From an uncultured Pseudomonadota bacterium (GTDB lineage: Bacteria; Desulfobacterota; Desulfobulbia; Desulfobulbales; Desulfurivibrionaceae), in NCBI GenBank assembly GCA_937868185.1, contig CALMMG010000051.1, positions 1-64,000 of the forward strand: DNA of 64,000 nucleotides, read 5' to 3'. The notes under the pieces are model-generated. The model made no database searches, was not told where the DNA came from, and saw only the letters and a program-made list of their open reading frames with translations. Both the position numbers and the translations under genes were made by a program. Below, in pieces: positions 34,555 through 44,326 of this stretch (position 1 is its first letter; each line of letters starts with the position of its first letter).

Positions 34555-35229
34555 TTACTGCTCGATAATTTCCGTGCCCAGAGGCGGGGTGAAAACGAAA
34601 ACCTCCGGCGAAACCGGTTCGTTCCGACGAATATTTGAAAAAGCAAGATCGGTTATACTGCCAAAATGATCGACAATCTCAAGACGACGCACCATGAAAT
34701 TCTCGTCGATCCAGACATGGAGATAATCCACCTGCGGATGGGCAGTCTTGGGCACAAGCTTGATCGCCCTCATGCTTGCATCCCCCTGCCTTTCCGGCGA
34801 CAACACGTTGAAATCGCGGACAATATTCCCGGTGCCAGCAAAGAAGGCATAGGTGACATCAGAGTTGATATATTGCGAAACAGGCTGCACAATCATCTGG
34901 GCTGAATTGGCAAGATACATAAAAACCTTCTTGCCGTCGCTGATCAATACCTGCTTATCCGGCGCCTGATAATCCCAGCGGATGCGACCAGGTTTGGAGA
35001 TCACCACCTTCCCCGCGCCAAGCCGCTTGCGGGTACTCATGGGAACCGAGGTGGACTGCTTGAAATCGGCAGTCATGGTTTTGGTTTCTTCATAGCGAGC
35101 CTGGAGTTTTTGCGCCAACTCCAGAGGGGTCAGGGCAGCACACCGCCCTGTATCGGGAAGAATCGCCAGGACCACGAGGCCAATCAGCAGAGAACACAGG
35201 GATTTCAGGAAAAAAGCAGTACGGTTCAT
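34555..35229 (-). CDS. lolA: outer-membrane lipoprotein carrier protein
   Basis: This is a 224-residue periplasmic chaperone that moves lipoproteins from LolCDE to the outer membrane. A signal peptide covers residues 1-31. The LolA fold is shown by LAQKLQARYEETKTMTADFKQSTS, GKVVISKPGRIRWDYQAPDKQVLISDGKKVFMY (a widely conserved block), and VDYLHVWIDENFMVRRLEIVDHFG. It overlaps the end of murI by four bases, so the two are co-transcribed. Confidence 0.92.
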   Translation of the reverse strand: MNRTAFFLKSLCSLLIGLVVLAILPDTGRCAALTPLELAQKLQARYEETKTMTADFKQSTSVPMSTRKRLGAGKVVISKPGRIRWDYQAPDKQVLISDGKKVFMYLANSAQMIVQPVSQYINSDVTYAFFAGTGNIVRDFNVLSPERQGDASMRAIKLVPKTAHPQVDYLHVWIDENFMVRRLEIVDHFGSITDLAFSNIRRNEPVSPEVFVFTPPLGTEIIEQ

Positions 35230-36038
35230 GACAAATGGCTCCTGTTGAAGATATCTGAGGCAACCTTTTCCAGGGCAATGGGGCGGCCAAAGACCTTTCT
35301 GGCTATATCGACAGCCGCATCGGTTACGTCGGAAACATAATAATGGCTTTCCCCATTTCGTTCGAGCTGCTGCTCAATAGCCGGGTTGCTTTTCAGAAAA
35401 AGGGACAAACTTTCCGCTACCACCTCAGAGGAATCGATGATCGCCACCCGTTTGCCGATGCGCGGTTGGATCAAATCCTTGAGCAGCGGATAATGGGTGC
35501 AGCCCAGGACAAAGGTGTCCACCTGCCGCAACCTGAGCGGCTGGAGATAACGACGGAGGATCATCTTGGTTTCTCGCTTGCTCAGCCAGCCTTCTTCAAC
35601 CAGGGGCACCAGAAGGGGGCAGGCCTGGGAATACACCGTGTATCCCGGCTGCTCGGCCAGGATTTTTTTTTCATACACCCCGCTCTTGATGGTGGCCCGA
35701 GTGCCGATCACCCCGATCCGGCCAGAACGGCTGGTGGCTATAGCCTTGCACACCGCCGGAGTGATGACCTCGAAGATGGGCACGGGAAACTCCTGCTGGA
35801 GAATCTCGGAGGCCACGCTGGCTGCGGTGTTGCAGGCAACAATGATAATCTTTGCCCCCTGCCCGAGGAGAAACTCGGTGTTCTGCCGGGCATAGGCAAT
35901 GATGGTTTCTGGACTTTTAGAGCCATAGGGGGTACGGGCCAGATCGCCGAAATAGGCAATGCGGTATTGCGGCAGAAGCTGCTCAACGGCCTTGGCCACA
36001 GTCATCCCGCCCACACCCGAATCAAAAATACCAATCAT
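35226..36038 (-). CDS. murI: glutamate racemase
   Basis: This 270-residue enzyme converts L- to D-glutamate for peptidoglycan. It begins GIFDSGVGGMTV (Asp6 and Ser7 in the active site). The two catalytic cysteines are Cys69 in VACNTAAS and Cys180 in LGCTHYPLL. All key residues are present and the length is normal. It is followed by lolA with a 4-base overlap. Confidence 0.97.
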   Translation of the reverse strand: MIGIFDSGVGGMTVAKAVEQLLPQYRIAYFGDLARTPYGSKSPETIIAYARQNTEFLLGQGAKIIIVACNTAASVASEILQQEFPVPIFEVITPAVCKAIATSRSGRIGVIGTRATIKSGVYEKKILAEQPGYTVYSQACPLLVPLVEEGWLSKRETKMILRRYLQPLRLRQVDTFVLGCTHYPLLKDLIQPRIGKRVAIIDSSEVVAESLSLFLKSNPAIEQQLERNGESHYYVSDVTDAAVDIARKVFGRPIALEKVASDIFNRSHLS

Positions 36039-36389
36039 GGATCGGTCTCACACAAGAAGTAAAAAAAAGGGCCACTAAAACTAAGATCAACAAATTACAG
36101 CAACGAAGCGACGACTGTTGTAATCACGGCTTTTGACGATTTAACAAAAATAAATCGACTCACATAAAAAATGGAAAACGGATTATACACCAAGCCGGAA
36201 ACGATGTAAAAAAATACCGGAGACTATGCTGTGTATTCAAGGAAAAGTCAACATCCACCCCTTGCCTGAAGCAGCACGGCTCGCATCTCCAGAGAACAGA
36301 ACCTACATCGCCATAACAACAAAGGAGGGCCTCCGACCTTCCGGTCAGAGGCCCTCCTTGAGGGACAACTGCAACACCCCAAGCAGGGG
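36039..36389. other. intergenic region between murI and mucR
   Basis: This gap of 351 bases lies upstream of murI and downstream of mucR, both on the minus strand. It holds the mucR terminator hairpin at 36324-36359. The remainder (36040-36220) is AT-rich and should contain the murI promoter, but I found no clear -35/-10 pair. The short frames here look like chance. Confidence 0.5.
36324..36359 (-). terminator. hairpin downstream of mucR
   Basis: A perfect 12-base stem (AAGGAGGGCCTC with GAGGCCCTCCTT) around a 12-13 base loop, 30 bases after the mucR stop; the run of T after it on the minus strand is broken (CTTTGTTGTT). Confidence 0.65.
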
Positions 36390-36890
36390 CTATTTTTTCT
36401 CGGCGACCGCCTTCGACTTCTTGGGCTGACCGTTTTTCTTGCGCTTGGCTATAGCCTTACGCAAATTATCCGGCAAGCCACGATCCTTGCCTGCTTTCTT
36501 GCGCCGCTCAGAAAGAGACTTTGCGCATAAAGGCTGCCGCAGGGCAAAACCCCACTTCCCCCTGTACTCCCTACCGGTCAAGCCATGGGAGCGCAGATGC
36601 TTGGGCGACAGCATCTTAAATTCCTGTCCACACTCCAAGCAGACTATTTTATTTTTCTGGATGGATTTTTCCGGAGTCATACCTGGAGTAACCACCACTC
36701 CGGCAGTCCCTTCTGAAATTCCAGCCTGCTGTTTTGCTTCACCTGCCTGCAACACCTGCAACGCATTAAAAGTAGATTGCAACGCCAGAGTTATTTCCTC
36801 TGTATTCATAGCCTTTGAAGCACATTGCGACTGAACCAGATCTGCCGCCATTTCAACAAGCGATTTTCCCATACTCAAATCCTCCGCCAT
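36390..36890 (-). CDS. MucR/Ros family transcriptional regulator
   Basis: This 166-residue regulator has a C-terminal MucR domain with a zinc-finger-like CLECGQEFKMLSPKHLRSH segment (Cys-x2-Cys and two His, about residues 85-105) followed by TGREYRGKWGF. The tail is very Lys/Arg-rich, and the N-terminal part (about 1-70) is helical and may oligomerise. MucR proteins are global regulators, best known in Alphaproteobacteria but frequent in Desulfobacterota. It is transcribed alone. Confidence 0.9.
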   Translation of the reverse strand: MAEDLSMGKSLVEMAADLVQSQCASKAMNTEEITLALQSTFNALQVLQAGEAKQQAGISEGTAGVVVTPGMTPEKSIQKNKIVCLECGQEFKMLSPKHLRSHGLTGREYRGKWGFALRQPLCAKSLSERRKKAGKDRGLPDNLRKAIAKRKKNGQPKKSKAVAEKK

Positions 36891-37166
36891 TGATCATCAC
36901 AAGTAAACAACATATAGATTCATAGGTAGCGGAAAACAAACATCAAAGCAAGTCTTTTCAAGACAGCCCAAAGCAAGCCCCATTACCGCCCAGACATCTG
37001 TTTGTTCTGCCAGTGCTGCTTTCTGCCCCTTGTTACCTGCATCCTCACATACCAATATTCAGCACAAAAAAAAGCACCTGCATCCAAATTCGGTACAGGT
37101 GCTGCACGTCTCATCTGTATTTGACCCCGATCCCCTGCCACTTTCCTGCATACAACAGACCGGCTG

Positions 37167-38096
37167 CTATGTATCCCGCCGATCAATCAAATAATTACTG
37201 CCTTCCAGTTTTTTCACACAATGTTTAAGTTGAGAAGCAACAGAAGAAACCTCGCCATAATGCGTATACTTTCCGCCGCCAGTTGTTACCACGGCGATGG
37301 AAAGGCTCAACAACCCGAAGCGCGTCTCGCGGTCCTGACGATCGCGGCCGACAAACTCGCCGACAGCAATATCTTCCGCACTCAAAAACATGTTTCGCAC
37401 CAGCTCGAAATTGGCCAGAATCTTTTTACAGACCGGCTCCACCATCTCTTCCCGAACGATAAAAACGAAATCATCCCCGCCAATATGCCCAACAAAGCTG
37501 CCTTTCCTGGCAACCTCGTCCACAACATTGACCATGACCCGGGCCACCATAAGGATTACCTCATCCCCACGGGAGAAACCATACCGGTCGTTATAAGGCT
37601 TAAAATTGTCAATATCCACATAGCAGACAGCATAACCGTCCGGTTCCCCGAGAACACGCTGGATGGCACGGATAATCGAGGTGTTGCCGGGAAGCCGACT
37701 AAGGGGGTTGTTGTCAAAGGCCCGAATCATGCGGGACTCCGCCAGGCGAATCCGAGTAAGCAGGATCTCGGGGGTGAAAGGCCTGGTGATGATGTCATCC
37801 ACCGGATAATTGTCCCAATCCAGCTCGGCATGGAGCTGGCTCTCGTCCATGACCAGAAAAATGGGGATGTTGGCCTTTTGCAGACAAGCCTTCACGGCCT
37901 TGATCAATGCAATATCGCCGTCATTGCCAGAAAAACCCTTTTCCGTCACCAACAGATCAGGAGGATCTTCCAGCAACAGCGACAATGCCTCCTGAAGATT
38001 CGCGCTACGCGTCACCGTATAGCCCTTGGCTTCAAGAAAAAGACGACATTCCGGGATGATCAGCGAATCGCTGCCAGCAATCAGGATACGGGACAT
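37167..38096 (-). CDS. receiver-GGDEF response regulator (probable diguanylate cyclase)
   Basis: This 309-residue protein joins a receiver-like domain (residues 1-120) with a GGDEF domain (about 140-300). The receiver is atypical: the acidic pocket reads LIAGSDS and the usual phospho-Asp position falls in LLVTEKGFSG, where Glu or no residue fits. The GGDEF domain has FKPYNDRYGFSRGDEVI and the active loop GGDDF, an accepted variant, so c-di-GMP synthesis is plausible. The HDOD gene lies just upstream on the same strand, 44 bases away. Confidence 0.85.
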   Translation of the reverse strand: MSRILIAGSDSLIIPECRLFLEAKGYTVTRSANLQEALSLLLEDPPDLLVTEKGFSGNDGDIALIKAVKACLQKANIPIFLVMDESQLHAELDWDNYPVDDIITRPFTPEILLTRIRLAESRMIRAFDNNPLSRLPGNTSIIRAIQRVLGEPDGYAVCYVDIDNFKPYNDRYGFSRGDEVILMVARVMVNVVDEVARKGSFVGHIGGDDFVFIVREEMVEPVCKKILANFELVRNMFLSAEDIAVGEFVGRDRQDRETRFGLLSLSIAVVTTGGGKYTHYGEVSSVASQLKHCVKKLEGSNYLIDRRDT

Positions 38097-38140
38097 TCTC
38101 GCTGCGCCTCAGGCAGAGGATCGCATAACGGAAAAAATTC

Positions 38141-39010
38141 TCATGCCACGCTTTCCGTACCAGGCTGAATATCGAGACTGAAGCCCTTAACATCCCAGAG
38201 CTTTTCCTCTATCTCCTGGAGCAGCGGATCAATATCGCTGGGGGCAAGGGCCAACAGCTTCCAAGCCTTGTTGTTCAGCGGCGGCACCCAAATATCTCCA
38301 GCATGGCCATAGCCAAACCCCCGGATCATGATATTACCGAAATGGACAATGGCACTGGCAAGCCGTTCTTCCCGGGCAAGCTGCGGATCATGATGACAGG
38401 CAATGGGCTCGATCAGCTTGTTGGGCAGGTTCCAGCTTTTGGCGAGCCAGCTTCCCACCTCGGCATGATCAAGGCCCAGGATTTCCCGTTCCGCCTCAAG
38501 CCTGGAAATTTTTTTCTCTTGGGACAGCGCGGTGATCATTGCGTACTCTTTTGGCAATTCCATTTTGATGGCAACCTTGCCGAGATCATGAATAAGCCCG
38601 GCGGTACTGATCTCTTCCGGATCCTTCACCCCCATATGCCGGGCCAAGACATTACAGACCACGGCGCAGCCCAAGGAATGCTCCCAAAGCTCCACATCCT
38701 GCGCTTCCATGACCTCAAAAATAGAGGCACTGATAATCAGACTCTTGATAACATTAAAGCCCAAGAGGATAATGGCGCTGTTCAGGGAACTGATCCGTTG
38801 CGGAAAGCCGTAGAATGCCGAGTTGACCAGCTTAAGCAGCTTGCTGGCCAAAATGTGATCCTTGCTGATCACCCGACCCATCTGCTCCGTGGTCGTATCC
38901 GGATTTTCCGCCATCTTGCCCAGCTTGGCGACAATTCCGGGGAGGGTCGGCAGATTTTTTATCTCCCGAAGCACCTTTTTGAAGTGGAGACGTTCTTGCT
39001 CATCCATCAT
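38141..39010 (-). CDS. HDOD domain protein
   Basis: This 289-residue protein is an HDOD domain: LREIKNLPTLPGIVAKLGKM at the start, VISKDHILASKLLKLVNSAFYG, ISSLNSAIILLGFNVIKSL. It also retains the HD-like pair in AGLIHDLGKVAI and HAEVG/ACHHDP. HDOD proteins are linked to signalling and c-di-GMP networks; many lack hydrolase activity. Here the His-Asp pair is present. It is upstream of the GGDEF gene and downstream of a 107-residue gene whose family often goes with HDOD proteins. Confidence 0.88.
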   Translation of the reverse strand: MMDEQERLHFKKVLREIKNLPTLPGIVAKLGKMAENPDTTTEQMGRVISKDHILASKLLKLVNSAFYGFPQRISSLNSAIILLGFNVIKSLIISASIFEVMEAQDVELWEHSLGCAVVCNVLARHMGVKDPEEISTAGLIHDLGKVAIKMELPKEYAMITALSQEKKISRLEAEREILGLDHAEVGSWLAKSWNLPNKLIEPIACHHDPQLAREERLASAIVHFGNIMIRGFGYGHAGDIWVPPLNNKAWKLLALAPSDIDPLLQEIEEKLWDVKGFSLDIQPGTESVA

Positions 39011-39095
39011 AAGCCGCCATTCAGAAATTAATGTAATAGTGCAACATTTGGCACGACATATAAAGACCGTACGATAGTGGATAAAAATGTATCGA

Positions 39096-39419
39096 TTATT
39101 TCGTAAGAACCTCTAAACTCCTTGAGGCCACCAGCTTTGCCTGCATCCGCTTCTTGAGATACATGAGCGGCACGATATCTTCAACCCGCTGAAAGCGCAC
39201 ATCAATCTCCTGCAATTCCTCCTGCAGGGTCTTTTCCCCCTCAATGTTGACGGGATGCCCTTCCACCGTCACATCAACGACGTCCATACTGGCCAGGCGC
39301 CCAATCAGGGCCGGACTCAACGCCGTGCCGGCCCCACAGAGCACCATCCCCTCGGGGTTAAGAATTTCCTTGGCCAGAATCATTCCCTCAGCAGCTTGGG
39401 CTAACAGTATTCTCTGCAC
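39096..39419 (-). CDS. small protein related to the N-terminal domain of HD-type signalling proteins
   Basis: This 107-residue protein reads RILLAQAAEGMILAKEILNPEGMVLCGAGTALSPALIGRLASMDVVDVTVEG. The pattern A-E-x-G-M-x-L-x-x-x-I-x-x-x-x-G is seen at the front of some HD-GYP/HDOD proteins as a beta-rich domain. No catalytic residues are evident. It precedes the HDOD gene by 85 bases on the same strand, so it probably works with it (inference). Confidence 0.7.
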   Translation of the reverse strand: MQRILLAQAAEGMILAKEILNPEGMVLCGAGTALSPALIGRLASMDVVDVTVEGHPVNIEGEKTLQEELQEIDVRFQRVEDIVPLMYLKKRMQAKLVASRSLEVLTK

Positions 39420-39659
39420 GCCTATTCCTCATCATTTTTTTTCTAGGACCAGCCGTCTCTGCATACCCGCCAGAGAATCCATCGCTAGACATTGACAGAT
39501 CAGACAACCAGCATTAAATTATACTCCATTTCCGTAGAATGACCATATTGATATATATAGCAAATTTTACAGATATTCTGCGGGAAACAATAAAACCCCC
39601 TGTTTCTCGCTCTTTTTTTAACGCATTACCGTACTGGACTCAAAACGGAGGGACCAGAA

Positions 39660-39968
39660 ATGCCTATTTATGAATACCAGTGTGAGGCCTGCCAAGATGT
39701 AATTGAGGCACAACAGAGCCTGTCCGACAAACCGCTGACCACCTGCCCCGCCTGCACGGGCAACCTCAAAAAACTTATCTCGCGGAGCTCCTTTCAGTTG
39801 AAAGGCGGGGGGTGGTACTCCGATGGCTACAGTAGCAGCCCCGGCAAGACAAGTCCCTGCCAAGCAGCAAGCTCCGGCACATCCACGGCCTGTCCGGCAA
39901 CAAGCTCCGACGCAACCCCAACCTGTCCGGCCAAAGAAAACTCCGCTTGCAAGTGTAAGTGCGACTGA
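39660..39968 (+). CDS. FmdB-type zinc ribbon protein
   Basis: This 102-residue protein starts with the FmdB/CxxC_CXXC_SSSS signature: MPIYEYQCEACQDVIEAQQ, then CPACTG and LKKLISRSSFQLKGGGWYSDGY. The two Cys pairs should hold zinc. Its C-terminal 40 residues are a Ser/Thr/Ala-rich tail with scattered Cys ending in CKCKCD, which is unusual even for the family's variable tails. ATG at 39660 follows CGGAGGG. It is convergent with queA (6 bases apart). Confidence 0.88.
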   Translation: MPIYEYQCEACQDVIEAQQSLSDKPLTTCPACTGNLKKLISRSSFQLKGGGWYSDGYSSSPGKTSPCQAASSGTSTACPATSSDATPTCPAKENSACKCKCD

Positions 39969-39974
39969 GCAGAA

Positions 39975-41093
39975 TCACCCTCGGGGATGCCGGGCAATCA
40001 AGGCCATGGCATCCCCGTAGCTATAAAACCTGTACCCCTTCCCCACCGCCTCCCTATACGCCGCAAGAATCCGCCCCCGTCCCACCAGGGCACTGACCAG
40101 AAAAAGCAGGGATGACTGCGGCAGATGGAAGTTGGTGATCAGGTTGTCAACCACCCTGAATTGATACCCCGGATAGATATACAGATCGCAAAAACCGCTT
40201 CTGGCCACGACTTGACCAGAAACCTCAGCGGCAAACTCCAAAGCCCGCACCGAGGTCGTGCCCACCGCCCAAATTCTCCCACCTGCTGCCTTTGTTTCGT
40301 TGACCAGCGCCGCCGCCTCTTCGGAGACCTTGAGATATTCGGCGTGGATCGCATGCTCCCGGATATCCTCGACCCGCACCGGGGCAAAGGTGCCATAGCC
40401 GACATGCAGCGTGACCTGGGCTACCCGAACCCCTTGCGCCTGAATCCTCGCCAAAAGCTCGGGGGTGAAATGCAGCCCAGCGGTGGGCGCGGCCACTGCC
40501 CCCGGATTTTCGGCATACACCGTCTGATAACGCTGCCGGTCTTCCTCTGTCTGCCCTTCCTCTCGATGAATATAAGGAGGCAGAGGCATCTGCCCATGCA
40601 CTTCCAGAAGTCCAGCCAAATCTCCCCGATACCGCAAGACAACCCGCACCTTACCGTCGGGGAGCAATTCCCGCACCGTACCAACCAGATTTTCCGAAAA
40701 AAACAACTTTCCTTCCGGCTGCGGCCGCTTGGCGCTTTTTACCAATCCAACCACCTCGGCCTGATGCCAACCTTCCGAATCCCCATCGCCAGCGCCTGCT
40801 TCCGTAACGGGATACTCTAAGATCAACAGCTCCACCTTGCCGCCGGTTTCCTTTCTGCCAAGCAACCGGGCAGGGAAAACACGGGTATTGTTGACCACCA
40901 GAAGATCCCCTGGCGCAAAATAATCGCAGATATCGGAAAATTGCCGATCCCTGCTCTCTTCGGCTAGGCAATCCACCACCAGTAATCGCGAAGAATCCCG
41001 CCGAGCCAAGGGGTGCTGAGCAATGTTCTCCTCGGGCAGCACGAAATTATAAGAGGCAAGAAAAAAATCAGCGTTACTGGGCATGGAATCCAT
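39975..41093 (-). CDS. queA: S-adenosylmethionine:tRNA ribosyltransferase-isomerase
   Basis: This 372-residue enzyme forms epoxyqueuosine in tRNA. Landmarks are YNFVLPEENIAQHPLARRDSSRLLVVD near the start, LLVVNNTRVFPARLLGRKETGG, PLPPYIHRE, TAGLHFTPELL, HVGYGTFAPVR, and NLITNFHLPQSSLLFLVSALVG at the end; together these are diagnostic. The start could be Met1 (41093) or Met4 (41084); neither has a clear ribosome site. The DUF2065 gene lies just upstream. Confidence 0.97.
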   Translation of the reverse strand: MDSMPSNADFFLASYNFVLPEENIAQHPLARRDSSRLLVVDCLAEESRDRQFSDICDYFAPGDLLVVNNTRVFPARLLGRKETGGKVELLILEYPVTEAGAGDGDSEGWHQAEVVGLVKSAKRPQPEGKLFFSENLVGTVRELLPDGKVRVVLRYRGDLAGLLEVHGQMPLPPYIHREEGQTEEDRQRYQTVYAENPGAVAAPTAGLHFTPELLARIQAQGVRVAQVTLHVGYGTFAPVRVEDIREHAIHAEYLKVSEEAAALVNETKAAGGRIWAVGTTSVRALEFAAEVSGQVVARSGFCDLYIYPGYQFRVVDNLITNFHLPQSSLLFLVSALVGRGRILAAYREAVGKGYRFYSYGDAMALIARHPRG

Positions 41094-41147
41094 TGCGTTT
41101 ATTTGGGATGGGGGAAGTAAGGAGGAAACGGGAACAAACTGATCCCG

Positions 41148-41348
41148 TCAAGGAAAAAGAGCGGTTCGCTGGGTGAGATAGCAGAGCAGAAGACCAAGAG
41201 CTAGAGCAAACAACCCCGTGCCCCGCAAAGCTCCGGCGGGCATCTGACTGATTCGCGCCAGCCACCGCTGCATACCCTCGGGAAAAAGGACATAAGGAAT
41301 CGCTTCCAGAACAAAGATCAGACCAAGGACGGTGACAAAGAGTTTCAT
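41148..41348 (-). CDS. DUF2065 small membrane protein
   Basis: A 66-residue protein with two hydrophobic helices (residues 1-20 and 43-60) around PEGMQRWLARISQMPAGALRGTG. The pattern fits DUF2065, small inner-membrane proteins of unknown function in proteobacteria. It is 54 bases upstream of queA on the same strand and divergent from ispG. Confidence 0.85.
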   Translation of the reverse strand: MKLFVTVLGLIFVLEAIPYVLFPEGMQRWLARISQMPAGALRGTGLFALALGLLLCYLTQRTALFP

Positions 41349-41460
41349 GGCCGCACCCTACCAGCTGCCCGGCATTTTTTCAAGACCAACACGCACGATG
41401 ATCGGCGGCCAGCCAAAAGATGGATGCAGGAAGAAAAGCAAAAGTGTATACTCTCGCACC

Positions 41461-42546
41461 ATGATAATCCGTAGAAAAACACGCCAAATCAAGGTGGGCA
41501 ACGTAGCAGTGGGCGGCGACGCCCCCATTGCCGTGCAATCCATGACCAACACCGACACCCGGGATGTGGACGCCACCGTAGCACAGATCGGGCGTCTCAC
41601 CGAGGCGGGCTGCGAGATCATCCGGGTGGCAGTCCTGGACCTGGAGGCGGCGGCGGCCATCGCCCAGATTCGGGAACAGATCTCCATCCCGCTCATCGCC
41701 GACATCCATTTTGATGCGCGGCTGGCCGTGGCCAGCATGGAGCACGGCGCCCAGGGTATCCGGATCAATCCCGGCAATCTGGGCGGCCCGGACAAGCTGG
41801 CCCGGGTTGTCGCGGCGGCAAAGCAGCATCGGGTGTCCATCCGGGTGGGGGTCAACTCCGGCTCGGTGGAGAAGGATATCTTGCAAAAATACGGGCACCC
41901 CACCCCGGACGCCCTGGTGGAGAGCGCTTTGCGCAACGTGCGCCTGCTGGAGGCCCTTGATTTTCACCAGATCAAGATATCCCTCAAGTCCTCTGACGCC
42001 ATGACCACGGTAGCATCCTACCGCCGCCTCTCCAGCCAGTGCGACTACCCCCTGCATCTCGGGGTCACCGAAGCGGGCGGCCTCATTGCCGGCACGGTTA
42101 AATCCAGCGTAGCTCTTGGCATCTTGCTCAACGAGGGCATCGGCGACACCTTCCGCATTTCCCTGACCCGCGATCCGGTGGAGGAAATTCGGGTCGGCTT
42201 TGAGCTGCTCCGCAGCCTGCACATTCGCGAGCGTGGGCCTGAGCTGATCTCCTGCCCCACCTGCGGCCGCTGCCAGGTAAACCTGTTCTCCTTGGCAGAA
42301 CAGGTAGAGCGCCATATCCAAAACATCGACACCCCCTTGAAGATCGCGGTCATGGGCTGCGTAGTCAATGGGCCGGGCGAGGCGAAAGAAGCCGATATCG
42401 GGGTCGCAGGCGGCCACGGGGTCGGTATTATTTTCAAGAAAGGCCAGCTCTATAAAAAGGTGGCCGAGGACAAACTCCTGGCCGTTTTCCTGGCCGAGAT
42501 CGACACCATGATCGAAGAGGCGCGCCAAACCGCGCATAAACCATAA
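41461..42546 (+). CDS. ispG: (E)-4-hydroxy-3-methylbut-2-enyl-diphosphate synthase
   Basis: This 361-residue FeS enzyme makes HMBPP in the methylerythritol phosphate isoprenoid pathway. It has VAVGGDAPIAVQSMTNTDTRD, IPLIADIHFD, GIRINPGNLGG, and the cluster ligands in SCPTCGRCQ plus Cys in MGCVVNGPGEA. ATG 41461 is chosen because the family start IRRKTRQIKVG follows at once; the frame is open to 41332 but that part is not conserved. proS follows 18 bases later. Confidence 0.96.
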   Translation: MIIRRKTRQIKVGNVAVGGDAPIAVQSMTNTDTRDVDATVAQIGRLTEAGCEIIRVAVLDLEAAAAIAQIREQISIPLIADIHFDARLAVASMEHGAQGIRINPGNLGGPDKLARVVAAAKQHRVSIRVGVNSGSVEKDILQKYGHPTPDALVESALRNVRLLEALDFHQIKISLKSSDAMTTVASYRRLSSQCDYPLHLGVTEAGGLIAGTVKSSVALGILLNEGIGDTFRISLTRDPVEEIRVGFELLRSLHIRERGPELISCPTCGRCQVNLFSLAEQVERHIQNIDTPLKIAVMGCVVNGPGEAKEADIGVAGGHGVGIIFKKGQLYKKVAEDKLLAVFLAEIDTMIEEARQTAHKP

Positions 42547-42564
42547 CTGCTGACCAGGTGCCCC

Positions 42565-44289
<1,725 letters not shown>

Positions 44290-44326
44290 CCGGGCATAAC
44301 CAAAAAACAATTCCGCTGCCAACCGC